A stretch of DNA of 64,000 nt from assembly GCF_900129035.1 (NCBI RefSeq), contig NZ_FQTW01000008.1, forward strand, positions 28,183 through 92,182. The letters are read 5' to 3'. Below, one piece after another: positions 1 through 8,421 of the stretch. A program made the translations under genes and the position numbers. Below the pieces are notes generated by a model, which saw only the letters and a program-made list of their open reading frames with translations, did not search any database and was not told where the DNA came from. This stretch comes from Psychroflexus salarius. Lineage in GTDB: Bacteria > Bacteroidota > Bacteroidia > Flavobacteriales > Flavobacteriaceae. Each line of letters opens with the position of its first letter. Position 1 is the first letter of the stretch.

Positions 1-92
1 TAAAATTAGCTAATAATTTGAAGAATTTAGCAAAACCTGAAGCCACTCAACATATTGTAGATGAAGTAAAACGCATTCAAAAGCCTTTATGA
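1..92 (+). CDS. murG: MurG C-terminus (partial, 5' end outside window)
   Basis: The frame beginning at base 3 is open and ends with TGA at 90-92, giving a 29-residue tail that finishes DEVKRIQKPL. The stop overlaps the murC start by four bases (ATGA), which means translational coupling. In Bacteroidota division clusters the gene directly before murC is murG, the UDP-GlcNAc transferase that makes lipid II at the inner face of the membrane. The call rests on gene order and the coupled overlap, because the tail itself is too short to identify the family. Confidence 0.7.
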   Translation, partial: KLANNLKNLAKPEATQHIVDEVKRIQKPL

Positions 93-1444
93 TAATGAAA
101 CATTTAACCAGCTATAAGACTATTTTTTGCATCGGTATTGGCGGTATTGGTATGAGTGCAATTGCGCGTTATTTTAATAATAATAATGCAAAAGTTTTTG
201 GTTATGATCGTACAGCATCTAAGTTAACGCAACAATTAGAGCTTGAAGGTATTTCAATACAAACAAGTTTAGATACTCAACATCTAAAACCTTTATCACC
301 TGAAGACACTTTAGTGATTTACACAGCTGCCATCAGTCAACAAAATGAACTATTAACTTATTTTAAATCTAAAGGGTTTGATTGTTACAAGCGGGCAAGA
401 GTTTTAGGTGAAATAACCAAAGATAAGCCAACTTTAGCCATAGCTGGAACTCACGGTAAAACCACAACATCAGCTATTTTAGCGCATCTTTTATTTGAAG
501 CTCAAATTAATTTTACCGGATTTTTAGGTGGTGTAGTTAATAATTTTGATTCAAATTATATTTCCACTGGATGTGATTTATTTGTGGTTGAAGCCGATGA
601 GTTTGATCGCTCATTTCTCTACCTTCAACCGACTAAGGCTTGCGTGATTGCTCAAGATCCAGACCATTTAGATATTTATGAAACTACAGAACAATTCAAT
701 CAAACATTTAAAGAATTTGTTCAATTAATACCAGATTCATCTCATGTCTTTTTAGGTCCTCAGGTTAATTTAAACGGAATTAATTTAGAACTTAATTCAT
801 TAGGTAAGTTTACATTATCAAATGTTAAGGTGGTTGATGAAGCATTTCAATTTGATTTTAAACTCAATGACGTTGAATTGAAGTCGGTGAGAAGTAATCT
901 ACCAGGTTTGCATAACTGCATAAACTCAGCTTTAGCTCTAGCATTAGCCATTTCTGAATTTCCAGAAAAAGCTGAAGTTTTTGCAAAAGCCATTTCAACT
1001 TTTAAAGGCATTAAACGCCGTTTTAACAAAGTTATAGATACTGAAGATTTAGTATTGATAGATGATTATGCGCATCATCCAACAGAAATTGAAGCGGTTT
1101 ACCAAACTTTAAAAGAACTTTACCCAAATAAACGAAAAATGGTGGTTTTTCAGCCCCATTTATTTAGTAGAACACGCGATTTTGAAACTGATTTTACTTC
1201 AGTTTTAAAACAATTTGATGTAGTTGCTTTGTTAGAGGTTTATCCAGCTCGTGAAGCGCCAATTAAAGGTGTTAATTCTACTTTTTTGGCACAAAAAATA
1301 GGCAATCATGCAAAAGTAATTTCAAAAGAAAGTATTTATCAAGAAGTACTTTCTAGCCAATGTGAAGTTGTTGCCATGCTAGGCGCTGGCGATATAGGTG
1401 TAGAAGTGAGTAATTTAACTAAACAATTAAAAACCAATGTTTAA
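89..1444 (+). CDS. murC: UDP-N-acetylmuramate--L-alanine ligase MurC
   Basis: This cytoplasmic ligase adds L-alanine to UDP-MurNAc, the first step of building the peptide stem. At 451 residues it has normal family length. The N-terminal nucleotide-binding stretch GIGGIGMSAIARYF lies near residue 17 and the ATP P-loop GTHGKTTT near residue 119. The Mur-ligase motif VVEADEFDRSF follows near residue 165, and the C-terminal domain contains DDYAHHPTEI near residue 325. The start ATG overlaps the murG stop, and an in-frame ATG two codons later (95) is an alternative. The gene is followed by ftsQ with an overlap of eight bases, so it sits inside the mur-fts operon. Confidence 0.97.
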   Translation: MIMKHLTSYKTIFCIGIGGIGMSAIARYFNNNNAKVFGYDRTASKLTQQLELEGISIQTSLDTQHLKPLSPEDTLVIYTAAISQQNELLTYFKSKGFDCYKRARVLGEITKDKPTLAIAGTHGKTTTSAILAHLLFEAQINFTGFLGGVVNNFDSNYISTGCDLFVVEADEFDRSFLYLQPTKACVIAQDPDHLDIYETTEQFNQTFKEFVQLIPDSSHVFLGPQVNLNGINLELNSLGKFTLSNVKVVDEAFQFDFKLNDVELKSVRSNLPGLHNCINSALALALAISEFPEKAEVFAKAISTFKGIKRRFNKVIDTEDLVLIDDYAHHPTEIEAVYQTLKELYPNKRKMVVFQPHLFSRTRDFETDFTSVLKQFDVVALLEVYPAREAPIKGVNSTFLAQKIGNHAKVISKESIYQEVLSSQCEVVAMLGAGDIGVEVSNLTKQLKTNV

Positions 1445-2156
1445 TATGAAATACATACGATTGGTATTGATTTTACTCCTAATGTTAGGCTTATTTGGGT
1501 TTGCAAACTCCATAAATAACAAACGAAAGTTAGGTGATATTAAGATAAATTTTAATAACAACGCAGCACTTTTTGTAACTGCCGAATCTGTTGAAAACTT
1601 GTTAATAGATAATCTTAAAGACTCCTTAAATAGTTATAAATATATGTTAGATTTGAAAGGTTTAGAGCATTTGCTCAATAAGCATGATATGATTAAATCG
1701 GCTGATATATTTTCAGACATTAAAGGTAATTTAGGCGTTATTATTTCACAACGGCAACCCATTGCAAGATTTTTTGATGGCGACTTCAACTATATCGATG
1801 AGCAAGGCTTATTAATGCCGTTATCTCATCAATTTTCAGCGCGAGTTCCTTTAGTTTACGGATTTTCTTCTGAAGAAATTTCAACAATTTATCCACTTTT
1901 ATTAAAGATTCGTAAGGATGAATTTTTAAAAAAGCATATCATTGCAATCCGAAAAAATTCAAAAAATCAGACTATAAAATTAAATGTTAGGAATCAAGAC
2001 TTTAGCATTAATCTTGGTAAGATTGAAGCTTTAGAACTGAAATTTACTAACTATAAAGCTTTCTATTTAAAAGCAAAAGAAGAACAAAAATTAAACGATT
2101 ACAAATCGGTGAATTTGCAATTTGGCAATCAAGTGGTTTGTACATTTAAGCAATAG
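1437..2156 (+). CDS. ftsQ: Cell division protein FtsQ
   Basis: A 239-residue protein with a short cytoplasmic tail, one membrane segment (about residues 6-24, rich in Leu and Ile) and a periplasmic region containing a POTRA-like stretch followed by a segment with the motif YIDEQGLLMP near residue 120. FtsQ links early cytoplasmic division proteins to the late periplasmic ones. Sequence similarity across phyla is weak, so the identification rests on topology and on its place between murC and ftsA. The first ATG overlaps the end of murC. A second ATG at 1446 is equally plausible. Confidence 0.9.
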   Translation: MFNMKYIRLVLILLLMLGLFGFANSINNKRKLGDIKINFNNNAALFVTAESVENLLIDNLKDSLNSYKYMLDLKGLEHLLNKHDMIKSADIFSDIKGNLGVIISQRQPIARFFDGDFNYIDEQGLLMPLSHQFSARVPLVYGFSSEEISTIYPLLLKIRKDEFLKKHIIAIRKNSKNQTIKLNVRNQDFSINLGKIEALELKFTNYKAFYLKAKEEQKLNDYKSVNLQFGNQVVCTFKQ

Positions 2157-2160
2157 GTGA

Positions 2161-3570
2161 ATGATGGAAAATGAAAACATTGCAGTAGGTTTAGATATCG
2201 GTACAACTAAAATTGTTGCCATGATTGGTCGTGAAAACGAATATGGCAAAGTAGAAATTTTAGGTATTGGCCGCACTAAAAGTCTTGGTGTACATCGTGG
2301 TGTTGTAAACAACATTACACAAACAATACAGTCAATCCAGCAAGCACTACAACAGGCAGAAGCTAACTCTCAACTAAAAGTTGATGCCGTAACAGTTGGT
2401 ATTGCAGGACAGCACATTCGCAGTTTACAGCATAGTGATTATATCACAAGAAACGATGTTGAAGAAGTTATTAACGACGATGATATAGATTCACTCTGCA
2501 ATCAAGTGCATAAATTAGTGATGCTTCCTGGCGAAGAAATTATTCATGTGCTACCTCAAGAATACAAAGTTGATGGCCAATCTGAAATCACTGAGCCAAG
2601 AGGTATGTCAGGTGGTCGTTTAGAAGCTAATTTTCATGTGGTTGTTGGTCAAATTTCATCTATTCGTAACATTGCACGTTGCGTTCAAAATTCAGGCTTA
2701 GAACTAAAAGGGATGACACTTGAACCTTTAGCTTCTGCTAATGCTGTTTTGAGCCAAGAAGAAAAAGAAGCAGGCGTTGCATTAATTGATATTGGTGGCG
2801 GTACTACCGATTTAGCTATTTTTAAAGACGGCATTATTCGTCATACAGCAGTTATTCCATTTGGTGGCAATGTGGTTACTGAAGATATTAAAGAAGGCTG
2901 CTCAATTATCGAAAAACAAGCTGAATTATTAAAAGTGAAATTTGGTTCTGCTTGGCCAGGTGAAAATAAAGAAAATGAAATTGTCTCTATTCCTGGTTTA
3001 CGCGGTCGTGACCCAAAAGAGATTTCGCTGAAAAATCTATCTAAAATTATACATTTTAGAGCAGTTGAAATTATTGAACAAGTCTTTTTAGAGATTAAAA
3101 ATTACGGTCACGAAGAGCAAAAAAAGAAACTTATTGCCGGTATTGTGATTACAGGCGGTGGCGCTCAACTAAAACATTTAAAACAATTAGTTGAATATGT
3201 TACCGGAATGGATACTAGAATTGGCTATCCTAATGAACACTTAGCAGGTGATACTGATGATGAAATTGCAAGCCCGATGTATGCCACGGCTGTTGGCTTG
3301 GTTATGGACGGACTGAAACGTAACTTAGAATTACAAAAAGAATTAGAAAGCAAAAAAGCAGATGAAGTTAGTGATGAAGCTGAAACAACCACATCTGATG
3401 AACATCAGGATAATGCATCATCAACTGAAGCAGAACAAAATCAAGAGCAAAAATACGAAGATTCATTCTTGAATGATAACTACGGCGCCAAAAGACCAGC
3501 CGAACCTAAGAAAAGTTTTTTCGATAAATTTTTTGATAAGGTAAAAGATTTTTTAGACAAAGCAGAATAA
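2161..3570 (+). CDS. ftsA: Cell division protein FtsA
   Basis: An actin-fold ATPase that tethers FtsZ filaments to the membrane. The phosphate-1 motif VGLDIGTTKIVAMIG is at residues 9-23 and the phosphate-2 motif LIDIGGGTTDLAIF near residue 212. ITGGGAQLKHL near residue 335 matches the adenosine motif. The 469 residues are longer than E. coli FtsA (about 420). The extra length is an acidic low-complexity linker (about 400-445) before a Phe/Lys-rich C-terminal helix that ends FFDKVKDFLDKAE and looks like the amphipathic membrane-targeting helix. The gene starts five bases after ftsQ and precedes ftsZ by 34 bases. Confidence 0.97.
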   Translation: MMENENIAVGLDIGTTKIVAMIGRENEYGKVEILGIGRTKSLGVHRGVVNNITQTIQSIQQALQQAEANSQLKVDAVTVGIAGQHIRSLQHSDYITRNDVEEVINDDDIDSLCNQVHKLVMLPGEEIIHVLPQEYKVDGQSEITEPRGMSGGRLEANFHVVVGQISSIRNIARCVQNSGLELKGMTLEPLASANAVLSQEEKEAGVALIDIGGGTTDLAIFKDGIIRHTAVIPFGGNVVTEDIKEGCSIIEKQAELLKVKFGSAWPGENKENEIVSIPGLRGRDPKEISLKNLSKIIHFRAVEIIEQVFLEIKNYGHEEQKKKLIAGIVITGGGAQLKHLKQLVEYVTGMDTRIGYPNEHLAGDTDDEIASPMYATAVGLVMDGLKRNLELQKELESKKADEVSDEAETTTSDEHQDNASSTEAEQNQEQKYEDSFLNDNYGAKRPAEPKKSFFDKFFDKVKDFLDKAE

Positions 3571-3604
3571 TTTCAAAAGTAAGAATACACAAAAACAACA
3601 TATT

Positions 3605-5479
3605 ATGGGCTCAGAATTAGATAACATTGCATTCGATTTACCAAAAAATCAGTCAAACGTCATTAAAGTAATCGGTGTTGGTGGCGGTGGCTCAAACGCT
3701 ATTAATCACATGTTTAGCCAAGGCATCAAAGGTGTAGATTTTGTGATTTGTAATACCGATGCTCAAGCTTTAGAAAGTAGTCCAGTTCCGAATAAAATAC
3801 AGCTTGGTGTTAATTTAACCGAAGGATTAGGCGCTGGCGCAAACCCTGAAATTGGAAAAGAAGCCGCACAAGAATCTTCAGAAGATATTAAAAATCTACT
3901 TGGTAAAAATACTAAAATGGTTTTTGTTACTGCAGGAATGGGAGGCGGAACAGGAACTGGTGCAGCACCAGTAATTGCCCAGCTTTCACGTGACTTAGAT
4001 ATCTTAACTGTTGGTATAGTAACTATTCCCTTTCAGTTTGAAGGTAAAACACGTAATGACCAAGCACAAATAGGTGTTGAAGAGTTACGCCGAAATGTAG
4101 ATTCTTTAATTGTTATTAATAACAATAAATTACGTGAAGTTTATGGAAACCTTGGTTTCAAAGCTGGTTTCTCTAAAGCCGATGAGGTTTTAGCAACTGC
4201 ATCTAGAGGTATTGCAGAAGTAATAACGCATCATTACACGCAAAACATTGACCTTCGTGATGCTAAAACAGTTTTAAGTAATAGTGGTACTGCAATTATG
4301 GGCTCTGGAACAGCTTCAGGTACCAACCGTTCTAATATTGCTATTGAAAAAGCACTTGATTCTCCTTTATTAAACGATAATAAAATTACAGGTGCCCAGA
4401 ATGTACTTTTATTAATTGTTTCTGGTAGAGAAGAAATTACAATTGATGAAATTGGAGAAATTAACGATCATATTCAAGCTGAAGCAGGTAACAGCGCTAA
4501 TATTATTATGGGTGTTGGTGAAGATGAAAGCTTAGAAGAGTCAATTTCAGTAACCGTTATTGCTACTGGTTTTAATACCGAACAGCAAGATGTGATCGTT
4601 AATACCGAAACAAAAAAAATTATTCATACGCTTGAAGATGAGCAAAAGGTAGAGCAAGATTTGATGCCTAAAGACGACTTTAAAGCAAAACCAAAAGCTC
4701 CAAGAGCAACAGAAGAACCTAAAAAAATTATTCACACCTTAGATTTAGATGAAGCTGAAGATAATGAACCAAAGCCGAATAACCAGTCTAGTAAAATTAA
4801 CGATATAGAGGTTAATTACGAAGCTGTTAATAATGATATTGAATTTGAAATTCACGAAAAACCAGCCGTAAATGAGACAAAACCTGAACAGGCTGAAGGT
4901 CAAGATGATGAGTTTTTACAATTCGATTTAAATTCGTCATATCCTGATGAAACTATTAATAAAGAACGCCAATTATCAGCTGAAGAAATACGCCAAATTG
5001 AAGTTCATAACTTTGAAGAAATAAAATTTCAGCCTAAGTCAGAAAATGAAGTTAAGCGTTATAATTTAGAAGATTTCGAAGAGGAGCAATTCGAAAGTGT
5101 TTCACAGAAAACTTCAACCCAACCTAAAAAAGTTGAAGAACCTCAAGAAGAAGATTTATTTACCACTTCTATAAGAGATACGGAATCTGTCCAAAATACT
5201 AATGACTCGCAAGAAGTTGACCCATTTAATTCATCTATTTCAGAATTAGCCGCAAGAGCAGAAGAGCGACGTGCTAAAATGAAGCAGTTTAATTACAAGT
5301 TTAATCGTAGTAACAATATAGATGATATAGAAAAACAACCTGCTTATAAACGTGCAGGAGTAGAGCTTAAGGAACACCAACGTAATGCTCAAAGTATATC
5401 AAGAACATCATTAGAATCTAATGAAGATGGTATTAACTTTAAATCTAACAACTCATTTTTACATGATAATGTCGATTAA
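3605..5479 (+). CDS. ftsZ: Cell division protein FtsZ with long C-terminal linker
   Basis: The tubulin-like GTPase that forms the division ring. The GTPase domain covers roughly residues 15-330, with the tubulin signature GGGTGTGAAPVIA near residue 117 and the T7-loop region NIDLRDAKTVL near residue 220. At 624 residues it is far longer than E. coli FtsZ (383). The rest is an acidic, Gln- and Glu-rich linker with two related segments, KKIIHTLEDE and KKIIHTLDLD, about 45 residues apart. The protein ends NSFLHDNVD. Long FtsZ linkers are common in this phylum. It is the last gene of the operon and is followed by a strong terminator. Confidence 0.98.
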   Translation: MGSELDNIAFDLPKNQSNVIKVIGVGGGGSNAINHMFSQGIKGVDFVICNTDAQALESSPVPNKIQLGVNLTEGLGAGANPEIGKEAAQESSEDIKNLLGKNTKMVFVTAGMGGGTGTGAAPVIAQLSRDLDILTVGIVTIPFQFEGKTRNDQAQIGVEELRRNVDSLIVINNNKLREVYGNLGFKAGFSKADEVLATASRGIAEVITHHYTQNIDLRDAKTVLSNSGTAIMGSGTASGTNRSNIAIEKALDSPLLNDNKITGAQNVLLLIVSGREEITIDEIGEINDHIQAEAGNSANIIMGVGEDESLEESISVTVIATGFNTEQQDVIVNTETKKIIHTLEDEQKVEQDLMPKDDFKAKPKAPRATEEPKKIIHTLDLDEAEDNEPKPNNQSSKINDIEVNYEAVNNDIEFEIHEKPAVNETKPEQAEGQDDEFLQFDLNSSYPDETINKERQLSAEEIRQIEVHNFEEIKFQPKSENEVKRYNLEDFEEEQFESVSQKTSTQPKKVEEPQEEDLFTTSIRDTESVQNTNDSQEVDPFNSSISELAARAEERRAKMKQFNYKFNRSNNIDDIEKQPAYKRAGVELKEHQRNAQSISRTSLESNEDGINFKSNNSFLHDNVD

Positions 5480-5502
5480 TTTTGAAGTCGTATATAACAA
5501 AA

Positions 5503-5530
5503 AACCTGTCTGGATAAGACAGGTTTTTTG
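5503..5530. terminator. Rho-independent terminator after ftsZ
   Basis: A perfect 9-bp stem (AACCTGTCT at 5503-5511 with AGACAGGTT at 5517-5525) encloses a 5-base loop. A T-run follows on the plus strand and an A-run precedes it, so it can act in both directions. It closes the mur-fts operon. Confidence 0.92.
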
Positions 5531-5622
5531 TTAATTATCCATAACGATAAAGCTAGGATGCATTTCAACAGTAGAAATAACCGAATTTGAAATTAACTAG
5601 ACAGAGTTTAATTTACACACCC

Positions 5623-5683
5623 AAAAATAACTGGATTTTTATTAGGGTTTTAGCTCAGTTCTTTGTTGTGTCCAGTTATTTTT
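5623..5683. repeat. 13-bp inverted repeat downstream of the Fic gene
   Basis: AAAAATAACTGGA (5623-5635) is repeated as its exact reverse complement at 5671-5683, with 35 bases between. The right arm overlaps the last codons of the Fic gene. The arms end in A- and T-runs, so the structure may act as a terminator for the Fic gene, or it may mark the edge of an inserted segment. Similar sequence occurs near 6713-6737 on the far side of the gene. Confidence 0.6.
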
Positions 5684-6629
5684 TTCGATAAATTGTTTTG
5701 CTTTTTTCTCCTACTTTTTCAAATATTTTTAATTCTACTCCTTTTTTTAAATCTCTGCTTGCTGTCGCTGAAGAAATATCTTTAAAAATGTCCATATAAT
5801 CTTTTCTCGAAAATTCGGTTTTGTTCAAAGAGGTAAAATACTCCAATCTGTCTTTTTCGTTTAATGTTCGATTGTTAAAGTCCAATAATTCGCTTATCGA
5901 AATATCAATTACATTAAGCATATACTCAATGAACTTTGTTGATTGTCCTGATTTGTCGCTATCTGCTAATGCTTTATAATATTTCTCTTGGTCTTTGCTG
6001 ATTAAAGTCTCAAATGGCAAAAATTCAAAGATTGGATATTTTTCCATTAAAATTAAAGTTTGCCATAAACGCCCCATTCTTCCGTTTCCATCTAAAAATG
6101 GATGTATAAATTCCATTTCATAATGAAAAACACAACTTTTTATTAATTCAATCTCGTCCGACTTTTTCAAGTATTGAAAAAGGTTCTTCATTAAATAAGG
6201 AACATTTTCAAAAGGTGGCGCCAAGTGTTCAACTTTTGAACCTTTTACGATTCCAACACTTTGATTTCTGTATTTTCCAGCGTTTTCAATTAAGCCTTCC
6301 ATTAAATCTAGGTGTGCTTTTAAAAATGATTTTTCATTGAAAGGTTTATAATCTTTTAATTTTTCGTAGATTTTAATTGCATTTAAAACTTCGATAACAT
6401 CTTTTTTTGGGCCAATTACTTTTTTATTCTCTAGAAGTGCTGTTATTTGTTCTTCTGTAAGCGTGTTTCCTTCTATTTTTAAAGAAGAATGAATAGTTTT
6501 AATTTTATTCTGTTTTCTTAATTTAGGTGAAGGTTTGTTTAATAAATTAGCGTTTACTTCTCCCATTTTCTCTGAAATAGAGGTTATTTGTTTTAAAATA
6601 GAAGATGTTATTTCGTAAGGTGGTTTCAT
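5676..6629 (-). CDS. Fic family protein, class II (N-terminal inhibitory helix), with C-terminal winged helix
   Basis: Fic enzymes usually transfer AMP from ATP to a hydroxyl group of a target protein. The catalytic motif HPFLDGNGRMGR is complete at residues 176-187. The inhibitory motif SSLKIEGN at residues 48-55 fits the [S/T]xxxE[G/N] pattern, so this is a self-inhibited class II Fic. The last 50 residues look like a winged-helix DNA-binding region. No antitoxin gene is next to it, as expected when the inhibitory helix is built in. The gene is solitary, convergent with ftsZ, and preceded by two perfect palindromes that overlap its -7 box. The target is unknown. Confidence 0.95.
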   Translation of the reverse strand: MKPPYEITSSILKQITSISEKMGEVNANLLNKPSPKLRKQNKIKTIHSSLKIEGNTLTEEQITALLENKKVIGPKKDVIEVLNAIKIYEKLKDYKPFNEKSFLKAHLDLMEGLIENAGKYRNQSVGIVKGSKVEHLAPPFENVPYLMKNLFQYLKKSDEIELIKSCVFHYEMEFIHPFLDGNGRMGRLWQTLILMEKYPIFEFLPFETLISKDQEKYYKALADSDKSGQSTKFIEYMLNVIDISISELLDFNNRTLNEKDRLEYFTSLNKTEFSRKDYMDIFKDISSATASRDLKKGVELKIFEKVGEKSKTIYRKK

Positions 6630-6632
6630 TTT

Positions 6633-6663
6633 ATGATAATATCATTTGATACTATCAAAGATA
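6633..6663 (-). promoter_or_regulatory. Fic promoter with tandem TGATAnTATCA operators
   Basis: Two perfect palindromes adjoin: ATGATA-A-TATCAT (6633-6645) and TTTGATA-C-TATCAAA (6645-6659). Their centres are 13 bp apart, so they share a core TGATAnTATCA. On the minus strand TATCTTTG (6663 down to 6656) matches the Bacteroidota -7 box TAnnTTTG and overlaps the second palindrome. Bound protein would cover the start of transcription, as in repression. The Fic protein's own winged helix is the obvious candidate binder. Confidence 0.7.
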
Positions 6664-6857
6664 CATTCATTTAGCATTAATTATGTATTGAAACGGAATT
6701 TTTTAATTGGGCACAACACAAAATAACCACTATTTTGGTATAATCATGACCATATCTCAGAAGAATATCATTTAAAAAGATAGAACAAAATTTTATAGAT
6801 AATGTTAGTGAGATGTTTGTTATTTAAACGTTTAATCTTTAATCAAAACTTTTGACG

Positions 6858-7313
6858 TTATTTCCAAAATGAGTTAGGCCAATAAGGGCAGTTTAGCTGT
6901 ACTTTATGGTTTTTTGCATAATTTTCAAGCTCAGAATCACTAAGTTTAATTTGCAATTCAGGAAATAATTTGCGTTCCTCAAATCTTACATAATCAATCA
7001 AAGTCTTTTGAATTTCATTAATATGTAATTCTTCTATATGATTGGCCTTTATAAGTTGCTCTATTTTTTCATGATATTCTTGTGCTGTATTTGTAAGCTT
7101 AGAGACTTCAACTGAAATAGGAAATAGATAAACTTCTTCTTGTTGAAAGTGAATTTTAAGGTATTCTTCCCAAAACCAGTCGATATAATTTTTTATTTCA
7201 ACTAATTCAGCTTTTTTAAGACCTTTCTTTAAACGTAAAGCAAATACCAAAATGTCGTGATGTTCCCGACTTAGATTTTGTAATGCTGTATGTCTTTTAA
7301 GCGGTTTTGGCAT
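6858..7313 (-). CDS. Hemerythrin HHE-domain protein
   Basis: A 151-residue all-helical protein with hemerythrin-type iron ligands: REHHD near residue 17, the HFQQEEVYLFP helix near residue 55, YHEKI near residue 80 and FEERKLFPEL near residue 116. These positions fit a di-iron four-helix bundle that binds O2 or NO or senses iron. There is no signal peptide, so it is cytoplasmic. It lies 64 bases downstream of cydB on the same strand, with no TAnnTTTG box seen between. Co-transcription with cydAB is therefore likely and suits a role under low oxygen or NO stress, which is an inference from context. Confidence 0.85.
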   Translation of the reverse strand: MPKPLKRHTALQNLSREHHDILVFALRLKKGLKKAELVEIKNYIDWFWEEYLKIHFQQEEVYLFPISVEVSKLTNTAQEYHEKIEQLIKANHIEELHINEIQKTLIDYVRFEERKLFPELQIKLSDSELENYAKNHKVQLNCPYWPNSFWK

Positions 7314-7377
7314 AGACCAAATGTCCTTAATTTTAGGTGTAAATAAGCAATTGTGTTAAAAAAATATGATTCGAAAT

Positions 7378-8415
7378 TTAATAACCAGTTTGGTTATGTT
7401 TTACTTTTCCCCAAAATGTTCTATAAACAAAATAACTGTACAATAATACTAAAGGTCCGCCGATAGCTACAAAACCCATCATAATTTTCAAGGTTTTAAT
7501 CGATGCTGCTGCATTGTAAATGGTAATGCTATTTTCTATACTTGGGTTAGACATTAATAGTCTTGGATACAATTCAAAAGCCACAATTACAAGTAATAAG
7601 GAAATGGTAATACTTGTAAAAATAAAGGCCCAGCCATATTTTTTCTTACTAGCTAATCTAGGTACGTTGGCAATGCTTAAAAACACCAATAAAGGCACTA
7701 TAAATAAAACTTTGTTTTCTTCAAAAACAACTAGCAAATGGTCTAGATATAAAAAGCCGTAGCCCGTGGTAATAATATAAGCGATGATAAAAAAGGCCAT
7801 TCCTTTTTTTAAAAAACCTTGAATCCTATCAAATAATTTGCCTTCCGTTTTAAGCAGTAGATAAATAGCACCATGCATCATGAAGAGTGCTAAACTTGTA
7901 ACGCCAACTAAAATTGAAAAAGGATTGAGAAATTCAAAAAAGCCGCGTCCAACATATTCGTAGTTTTGATCGAGTGGCATTCCGTTAAGAATGTTTCCTA
8001 AAACTACACCCAATAGAAATGCCAGCATGATACTAGAAATAGAATAGCTCCAATCCCACAATCTTCTCCACCAAAGCATGTCTTCCATATTTCTAAATTT
8101 GATTGAAATACCTCGAAAAATAATAAAAAGTAAAAATAAAATGAATGGCGTGTACATAGCCGAAAATAAAGTACCATAAAAAACAGGGAAACCAGCAAAT
8201 AATGTTCCGCCGCCAATAACCAACCAAACTTCGTTTCCATGCCAAGTAGGGTCAATGGCTTTTAACGCGGTTTCTCTACTTGTATTTTTTCTAAAAAACA
8301 TATGCCAAGCACCAGCTCCAAAATCAAATCCATCTAAAATGGCATAGCCAGAAAAAAGTGCTCCGACGACTAAAAACCACCAAGTTGGATAATCTATTCC
8401 TAATAAAGTTTCCAT
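7378..8415 (-). CDS. cydB: Cytochrome bd ubiquinol oxidase subunit II CydB
   Basis: The second membrane subunit of the copper-free, high-affinity bd oxidase. At 345 residues it is a little shorter than E. coli CydB (379). It has about eight membrane segments. The N-terminal signature WWFLVVGALFSGYAILDGFD and the following DPTWHGNEVWLVIGG are characteristic of the subunit family. It starts six bases after cydA ends, so the two are made together. Confidence 0.97.
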   Translation of the reverse strand: METLLGIDYPTWWFLVVGALFSGYAILDGFDFGAGAWHMFFRKNTSRETALKAIDPTWHGNEVWLVIGGGTLFAGFPVFYGTLFSAMYTPFILFLLFIIFRGISIKFRNMEDMLWWRRLWDWSYSISSIMLAFLLGVVLGNILNGMPLDQNYEYVGRGFFEFLNPFSILVGVTSLALFMMHGAIYLLLKTEGKLFDRIQGFLKKGMAFFIIAYIITTGYGFLYLDHLLVVFEENKVLFIVPLLVFLSIANVPRLASKKKYGWAFIFTSITISLLLVIVAFELYPRLLMSNPSIENSITIYNAAASIKTLKIMMGFVAIGGPLVLLYSYFVYRTFWGKVKHNQTGY

Positions 8416-8421
8416 AATATT

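Noticed and set aside
4600..4760. Two KKIIHTL segments in FtsZ as a sign of recent internal duplication
   Set aside because: The surrounding sequence is low-complexity linker and the copies are short, so a repeat call at DNA level is not supported.
6630..6857. Possible remnant of a second gene between Fic and the hemerythrin gene
   Set aside because: No frame longer than a few tens of codons has family features, and only the Fic promoter region and short flanking repeats are visible.
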